A DNA stretch of 10,199 bases from an uncultured Ellagibacter sp. (GTDB lineage Bacteria > Actinomycetota > Coriobacteriia > Coriobacteriales > Eggerthellaceae): positions 1 through 10,199 of the forward strand of contig CAKTSW010000029.1 of the NCBI GenBank assembly GCA_934613165.1, written 5' to 3'. This document shows, piece after piece, positions 6,118-10,199 of this stretch. Made by a program: the position numbers and the translations under genes. Below the pieces are notes generated by a model that was not told the origin of the DNA, searched no databases, and was given only the letters and a program-made list of their open reading frames with translations. Each line of letters begins with the position of its first letter. Position 1 is the stretch's first letter.

Positions 6118-6891
6118 CTACTTCTGAGCGGGCTTCTCGACGATGTTCTTGCCGGAGGCAACCTCCTCGCGAGCCCAGTGACCCCAGTGATACAGGGCGT
6201 CGGACTCGGAAACGGTGCCGTCGCCGAACATGACCTTGTGCGTGCCGCGGTACGGCTGGAAGATGCCCGCACCCAGGAAGATGTGGGCCATGCCAAAGAC
6301 CGCGATCATCAGGAAGCCGAGATCATGCAGGAAGAGCATGACGCCGTGCACCGTCGTGCCGAGCGCCAAGCCCAGCTCACCGAGCAAAAGCACGAAGCCG
6401 GTTACGGCCATGAGCAGGCCGAACAGCCACAGCATGCCGTCGGCGAAACGCTGGCCGGACTTCACTTCGCCCTGGTCGGGCATGTGAACCCACTTGGCGA
6501 GAAACAGATACGGGAAAAACAGAGCCATCCACTTCTTGTCGTCGCTGTCCCAAGAATGGAACAGGTTCTTCACGATATGGACGACGCCCTTGGGCGATGC
6601 GATAGCGCTGAACAGCGGGATGACGATGAACAACACGCCGCACACGCGGTGGATCATGCGACACACGAACACCACGTCGGAACCCACAGCCTGGGTCAGC
6701 GGCGGGATGAACACGAAGCAGCCGCTGATGCACAGAAGGATGCAGGAGATGGCCGCAACGCCGTGCGTCACGCGAGCCTGCAAGGAGTGGCGCTTGATGT
6801 ACTTCTCGGTGCCACGCTCTTCGCGCTCCTCGAGGAATTTCTTGTCAGCAGCAAGCTGTTCTGCAGATACGTTCACTGCTTCGTTACTCAT
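6118..6891 (-). CDS. fdnI: Formate dehydrogenase-N gamma subunit, diheme cytochrome b
   Basis: Integral membrane cytochrome b that accepts electrons from FdnH and reduces menaquinone. The protein has 257 residues from the ATG at 6891. Four hydrophobic segments are visible at about residues 43-62, 75-97, 150-171 and 184-208. Histidines H43, H81, H189 and H203 sit in these helices with spacing close to the four heme-ligand histidines of E. coli FdnI (as I recall, 18, 57, 155 and 169), supporting two b hemes. An N-terminal charged stretch of about 25 residues precedes the first helix and is absent from E. coli FdnI. The start is fixed by a perfect AAGGAGG ribosome site (6903-6897, 5-nt spacing) located inside the end of fdnH, and the two genes overlap by 8 nt; a longer reading from 6963 would lack such a site and overlap fdnH by 80 nt. 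A strong hairpin lies just after the stop. Confidence 0.93.
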   Translation of the reverse strand: MSNEAVNVSAEQLAADKKFLEEREERGTEKYIKRHSLQARVTHGVAAISCILLCISGCFVFIPPLTQAVGSDVVFVCRMIHRVCGVLFIVIPLFSAIASPKGVVHIVKNLFHSWDSDDKKWMALFFPYLFLAKWVHMPDQGEVKSGQRFADGMLWLFGLLMAVTGFVLLLGELGLALGTTVHGVMLFLHDLGFLMIAVFGMAHIFLGAGIFQPYRGTHKVMFGDGTVSESDALYHWGHWAREEVASGKNIVEKPAQK

Positions 6892-7876
6892 TGCTGCCTC
6901 CTTCTTCCTTCGACTCTTTGCCGAACTTGATGTTGCCGTCCTTGTCGAGGCCGACAAGGCCAAGCGGGCGGTTCTCGAAGATGTGCTCCTTGACGGACTT
7001 GGTGTCTTGCGGGTCGCCGTGCTGGACGACGTCGCCCGTGATGACCGACACGGTGTCTTCCGTCTCGGGGTTGTACACGAGCTTGTCGCGCTTGTAGCCG
7101 GCGCCGAGGGCGAACATCATGCCCAGGCCCACAACCGTAAGGCCGGTGACCACGCCGGTGATCGGCTTCATGACCTGGGTCATGCCGACCGTCGCCGGGG
7201 CGGACGGGTTCTCGGGCAGGCCGGTGGCCTCGCGGCCGTACTTCAGCACGGAGATGACGTGCAGGCCGCCCATTTCCTTCTCGCCGTAGATCTCGGCGTC
7301 CTCGTAGCCGCGAGCCTTCAAGATTTCGAGGCGCTCATGGGCGAGGTCGATCATCTCGTCGCGCGGGCCGAAGCGCAGGGCGTTCGGCTGGCAAGTGGAC
7401 ACGCACGCCGGGTCCATGCCCTGAGCCACGCGGTCGGGGCAGCCGGTGCACTTGTTCACGTAGTCGCGCATGCCCTCAGTGCGGTAGCGCGGCACGTCGA
7501 ACGGGCACACACCTTCGCAATAATGGCAGCCGATGCACTTCGCGTCGTCGGTGTGAACGAAGCCCGTTTCCTCGTCGCGCGTGATGCACCCGGCAGGGCA
7601 CACGGTGGCGCAGGGGGACTCGGTGCAGTGCTGGCAAGAGCGGCGATTGAAGATCCAATCGATCGGCTTCTGGCCGCGCACGGCTTCGCGCTCCTGGAAC
7701 GTCTGGATGAGACGCGTATTGCCGTTCAGGTCGGGCGGGTTCTGCAGAGAGCCGGAGAACTTGTTCTCGTTCAGGCCCGTCGGGGACGGCAGGTTGTTCC
7801 ACACCTTGCAGGCGACCTGACAGCCCTTGCAGTTCGTGCACAGGGAGGTGTCGTAAAGAATAGCCATTTCAGTCAT
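6884..7876 (-). CDS. fdnH: Formate dehydrogenase-N beta subunit, four [4Fe-4S] clusters, C-terminal membrane anchor
   Basis: Electron-transfer subunit carrying electrons from the alpha subunit to the cytochrome b. The 330-residue protein has sixteen cysteines in four ferredoxin-like groups: C13/C16/C19/C23, C81/C84/C89/C93, C114/C117/C120/C124 and C143/C146/C158/C162, enough for four [4Fe-4S] clusters. One hydrophobic helix lies at about residues 237-259 (KPITGVVTGLTVVGLG), matching the single anchor helix of FdnH/FdoH. Roughly 70 hydrophilic residues follow it; E. coli FdnH, at about 294 residues, has a much shorter tail, so this is an extension. The start at 7876 is backed by a strong purine-rich ribosome site (GGAGGGGG, 7890-7883). 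The gene begins 14 nt after the alpha stop, and its last codons overlap the fdnI start (ATGAGTAA), implying coupled translation. No signal peptide is seen; the subunit would be exported with the Tat-bearing alpha subunit. Confidence 0.94.
   Translation of the reverse strand: MTEMAILYDTSLCTNCKGCQVACKVWNNLPSPTGLNENKFSGSLQNPPDLNGNTRLIQTFQEREAVRGQKPIDWIFNRRSCQHCTESPCATVCPAGCITRDEETGFVHTDDAKCIGCHYCEGVCPFDVPRYRTEGMRDYVNKCTGCPDRVAQGMDPACVSTCQPNALRFGPRDEMIDLAHERLEILKARGYEDAEIYGEKEMGGLHVISVLKYGREATGLPENPSAPATVGMTQVMKPITGVVTGLTVVGLGMMFALGAGYKRDKLVYNPETEDTVSVITGDVVQHGDPQDTKSVKEHIFENRPLGLVGLDKDGNIKFGKESKEEGGSNE
6897..6903 (-). promoter_or_regulatory. Ribosome binding site deciding the fdnI start
   Basis: AAGGAGG on the minus strand, 5 nt before the ATG at 6891, embedded in the last codons of fdnH. 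It selects 6891 over the upstream in-frame ATG at 6963 and, with the ATGAGTAA overlap, indicates translational coupling of fdnH and fdnI. Confidence 0.85.
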
Positions 7877-7882
7877 GTCTTA

Positions 7883-7890
7883 CCCCCTCC
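7883..7890 (-). promoter_or_regulatory. Ribosome binding site of fdnH
   Basis: GGAGGGGG on the minus strand fills most of the 14-nt gap between the alpha stop codon and the fdnH ATG at 7876. It supports that start over the in-frame ATG three codons later. Confidence 0.8.
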
Positions 7891-10199
7891 TTATGCTTTC
7901 TCGATGTTGACGAGGAACGCCTTGTACTCGGGCACCATGGTGTTCGGGTCGCCGACGTTCGGGGTCAGGTCGTTTACGGTGTCGCCGGTTCCGAACACGC
8001 CGGACCAGCTGTAATGGTGCGTGAGGCCCACCTGGTGCTGGGTCTTGCCGTGGATGGTGAACGGCTTCAAGCGCTTGGTGACGAAGGCGTCGACCACGAC
8101 CGAACCGCGCTTGTTCCACACGCGCACCTTGTCGCCGGACTTGATGCCCTTCTCTGCGGCGAGCTCTTCGGACATCTCGCAGAACTGCGACGGCATGGCC
8201 TCGATGAGCGCGGGGCACATACGGGACTGACCGCCGGTCTGCCAATGCTCGGTGACGGAATAGGTGGTGCCGATGATCGGGTACTCGTCAGCGTCGGCGT
8301 GCGCCGTGGACTTGTACTCGGTGAACTTGATCATCGGGTTGTTCTGGGAACCGTTCAGGGAGTTCTCGAACGGGCTCTCGAACGGCTCGTAGTGCTCAGG
8401 CAACGGGCCGTCTTCCATACCGTAGGATTCCAGACGCGCGTTCTGCTCCCACAGCATGAAGAACGTGTTGTTGTTCGGCGGCAGGGGCTTGCCGTTCTTG
8501 GCGGTGACGAAGTCGCCCTGGTCGACCAGATCCCAATCGGTGCCGGTCCACTCCATGAGCTTCTTGTCGGGGTTCCACGGCTTGCCGTTCGTGTCGCAGG
8601 AGTTGCGGTTGTACAGGATACGGCGGTTGGAAGGCCAGCTGAACGCCCAGTTGGAGTTCAGGCCCAGGCCCGACTTGTCGTTGTTGTCGCGACGGCCGAT
8701 GGGCTGCTGAGCCGCATCGAGCGGGGCGTCGTTGTTGTTCCAGAAGCCCGAGTAGATCCACATCGCGCAGGCGGTCGAACCGTCGGCGCCGAGCTCGGAG
8801 TAGCCCTTGAGCAGGTCGACCTTGCCGGCGTTGAAGTCGGAGTTCGCCGTGCGGTAGCCGTTCAGGGCCCAAGCCACGGGGCGCGGGTCGATCTTGCCGT
8901 TCACGTAGTAGTCCCACTTGGTCTTGAGGATAGGGTCGGGGTTCGCGCCGCCCTCTTCCTTGTACAGGCGGCAGATTTCCGTCCACAGAAGGTCGCACAT
9001 CTCGTAGTCGGGCTTCGCCTCTTCCCACGGGTCGACGGCCTTGTAGCGGTACTGCAGCCAACGACCGGAGTTCAGGATGATGCCCGGCTTCTCGTAGATG
9101 AGCGCGCAGGGGAGGAAGTACACCGTGGTCTGGATGTCGGCCGGGTTCATGTCCGGGGCCTTCCAGAACGTGGCGGACTCGGTCGCGACCTGGTCGGCGA
9201 CGACGAGCCAGTCGAGGTTCGCCATCGAGCGGCGCACGTTGCCGGCGTTCGGGGCCGAGTGGCACGGGTTCATGCCCCAGTTGAAGTAGCCCTTGATGAC
9301 GCCCTGCTGCATGAGCTCGAACGTGGAGATGTGGGTGTAGTCGGTCGCGCCCTTTTCAGACGGAACCTTCGGCCACCAGTCGTAGCCGTAGTCGTTGTCG
9401 ACCGTGGCGTTCTCGCCGAACCATTCCTTGAGCGAGGACACGATGAACTTCGGCTTGTTGGTGTAGTAGCCGGCCGAATACGTCTGGGACTCGATCCACT
9501 TGCGCAGGCTTGCGCGGTCGGTGGTGTTCGCCCACTTCAGGTACGCGGGGTGCTCGTTCACCATCATGCCCATGTCGGTTGCGCCCTGAACGTTGGGCTC
9601 GCCGCGAAGGGCGTTCACGCCGCCGCCGGGCACGCCGATGTTGCCCAGGAGCAGCTGCATAACGCACATGGCGCGGGTGTTCTGAGCGCCGTAGGAGTGC
9701 TGCGTCTGACCCAGGGCGTAGAGCACCATGCCGGCCTTGCCGGGCTTGGCGGTGGAGCCGTAGGTCTTGTACACGAGCTCGAGGGTTTCGGTGTCCATGC
9801 CGCAGATTTCGGACACAGCCTCGAGGGTGTAGCGCTCATAGTGCTTCTTAACCTGCTGCAACACGCACATCGGGTCCTGCAGGGTCATGTCGCGCTTGGG
9901 ATGCTGGAGCGTCGGCGTGGTGAATTCGGGCACGCCGGCCTTGACCGCCCAGGCGTAGTCGCCCGAAGCGGAGGTGTCCCACTGCTCTTCGCTTTCCACC
10001 TGGTAGTGCCAGCTGTGGTTGCTGTAAGTCTTCGTCTTCTCGTCCCAGCCGGAGTACAGGCCCGTTTCGGGGTCGAAGTCGAAGTCGGGGTCGAGCAGGT
10101 AGCTCGCGTTGGTGTAGTTGAGCAGGTACTCGTAGTTGTAGTCGCCCATCTCGCCGGTGGCCAGGTACTTGTCGAGGCCGGGCTCGATGAGGTTCTCGA
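7891..10199 (-). CDS. fdnG: Formate dehydrogenase-N type alpha (catalytic molybdopterin) subunit, N-terminus missing at right window edge
   Basis: Catalytic subunit of a membrane-associated formate dehydrogenase; oxidises formate to CO2 at a bis-molybdopterin guanine dinucleotide cofactor and passes electrons to the beta subunit. About 768 C-terminal residues are visible. The frame stays open to the right edge, so the ATG at 10149 is internal; the N-terminal [4Fe-4S] motif, the Tat signal and the active-site Sec/Cys are out of view. Evidence for the family: a cofactor-domain block near 9720-9560 (YALGQTQHSYGAQNTRAM, then GNIGVPGGGVNALRGEPNVQG), the segment FNWGMNPCHSAP near 9280, TFWKAPDMNPADIQT, LNSGRWLQYRYKAVDPWEEA, and a C-terminal molydopterin-binding domain starting around VTEHWQTGGQSR (near 8250), all as in FdnG/FdoG-type enzymes. 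It stops 14 nt before fdnH, so it heads the same operon. Another FdnG-like oxidoreductase is possible in principle, but the FdnH, FdnI and FdhE neighbours favour formate dehydrogenase. No in-frame TGA occurs in the visible part. Confidence 0.93.
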   Translation of the reverse strand, partial: ENLIEPGLDKYLATGEMGDYNYEYLLNYTNASYLLDPDFDFDPETGLYSGWDEKTKTYSNHSWHYQVESEEQWDTSASGDYAWAVKAGVPEFTTPTLQHPKRDMTLQDPMCVLQQVKKHYERYTLEAVSEICGMDTETLELVYKTYGSTAKPGKAGMVLYALGQTQHSYGAQNTRAMCVMQLLLGNIGVPGGGVNALRGEPNVQGATDMGMMVNEHPAYLKWANTTDRASLRKWIESQTYSAGYYTNKPKFIVSSLKEWFGENATVDNDYGYDWWPKVPSEKGATDYTHISTFELMQQGVIKGYFNWGMNPCHSAPNAGNVRRSMANLDWLVVADQVATESATFWKAPDMNPADIQTTVYFLPCALIYEKPGIILNSGRWLQYRYKAVDPWEEAKPDYEMCDLLWTEICRLYKEEGGANPDPILKTKWDYYVNGKIDPRPVAWALNGYRTANSDFNAGKVDLLKGYSELGADGSTACAMWIYSGFWNNNDAPLDAAQQPIGRRDNNDKSGLGLNSNWAFSWPSNRRILYNRNSCDTNGKPWNPDKKLMEWTGTDWDLVDQGDFVTAKNGKPLPPNNNTFFMLWEQNARLESYGMEDGPLPEHYEPFESPFENSLNGSQNNPMIKFTEYKSTAHADADEYPIIGTTYSVTEHWQTGGQSRMCPALIEAMPSQFCEMSEELAAEKGIKSGDKVRVWNKRGSVVVDAFVTKRLKPFTIHGKTQHQVGLTHHYSWSGVFGTGDTVNDLTPNVGDPNTMVPEYKAFLVNIEKA

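Noticed and set aside
6494..8014. Long plus-strand open frame (506 codons) opposite fdnI and fdnH
   Set aside because: It lies antisense to two clearly recognised subunits with intact cysteine and histidine motifs. Its translation is rich in R, H, A and V without domain motifs, typical of the shadow frame of GC-rich genes.
10147..10149. ATG at 10149 as the start of the alpha subunit
   Set aside because: The frame stays open to the right edge with sensible residues (EPGLDKYLATGE) and the visible part lacks the N-terminal iron-sulfur and active-site regions, so it is internal.
1..10199. CRISPR arrays, insertion sequences, tRNA or rRNA genes
   Set aside because: No regularly spaced repeats, transposase motifs or RNA-gene signatures were noticed on either strand.

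Overview
All genes in this window read on the minus strand, from right to left. The DNA is GC-rich with short intergenic gaps. The gene content is a menaquinone-type membrane formate dehydrogenase, its FdhE factor, and a cluster of multi-domain sensor kinases with extracellular solute-binding domains. This mix, and the style of the kinases (SHDIRTP H-box, lipoprotein solute-binding protein alongside), suggest an anaerobic gut actinobacterium of the Coriobacteriia, most likely Eggerthellaceae. That assignment is inference from protein style, not a database match.

Right part (10199 to 5068): a respiratory formate dehydrogenase locus. It starts with a catalytic molybdopterin alpha subunit whose N-terminus lies beyond the right edge. 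A 14-nt gap separates it from an FdnH-like four-cluster iron-sulfur subunit with a C-terminal membrane helix. That gene overlaps by 8 nt an FdnI-like four-helix cytochrome b. A strong hairpin follows fdnI, then a leader of about 90 nt with two mutually exclusive hairpins, then fdhE, the maturation factor for exported formate dehydrogenases. Together these genes would oxidise formate outside the cytoplasmic membrane and pass electrons through Fe-S clusters and hemes to the quinone pool.

Left part (4966 to 1): a signalling cluster. A 100-nt, locally AT-richer gap with a possible promoter precedes a 950-residue BvgS-like hybrid kinase (two solute-binding domains, membrane helix, kinase, receiver). 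Next comes a stand-alone solute-binding lipoprotein, whose end overlaps by 8 nt the start of a second sensor kinase with a double-PAS-like (dCache-like) outer domain. No DNA-binding response regulator and no HPt domain are visible, so the output partners lie outside the window.

The most notable observation is an in-frame TAA in the second kinase, right after the HisKA domain. The same frame continues past it with residues typical of the HisKA-to-ATPase linker, up to the left edge. The gene is therefore either a nonsense-disrupted kinase, a naturally truncated sensor lacking its ATPase domain, or a sequencing error. I see no CRISPR array, insertion sequence, rRNA or tRNA. Apart from the truncated kinase, the window is an ordinary respiratory and signalling region.
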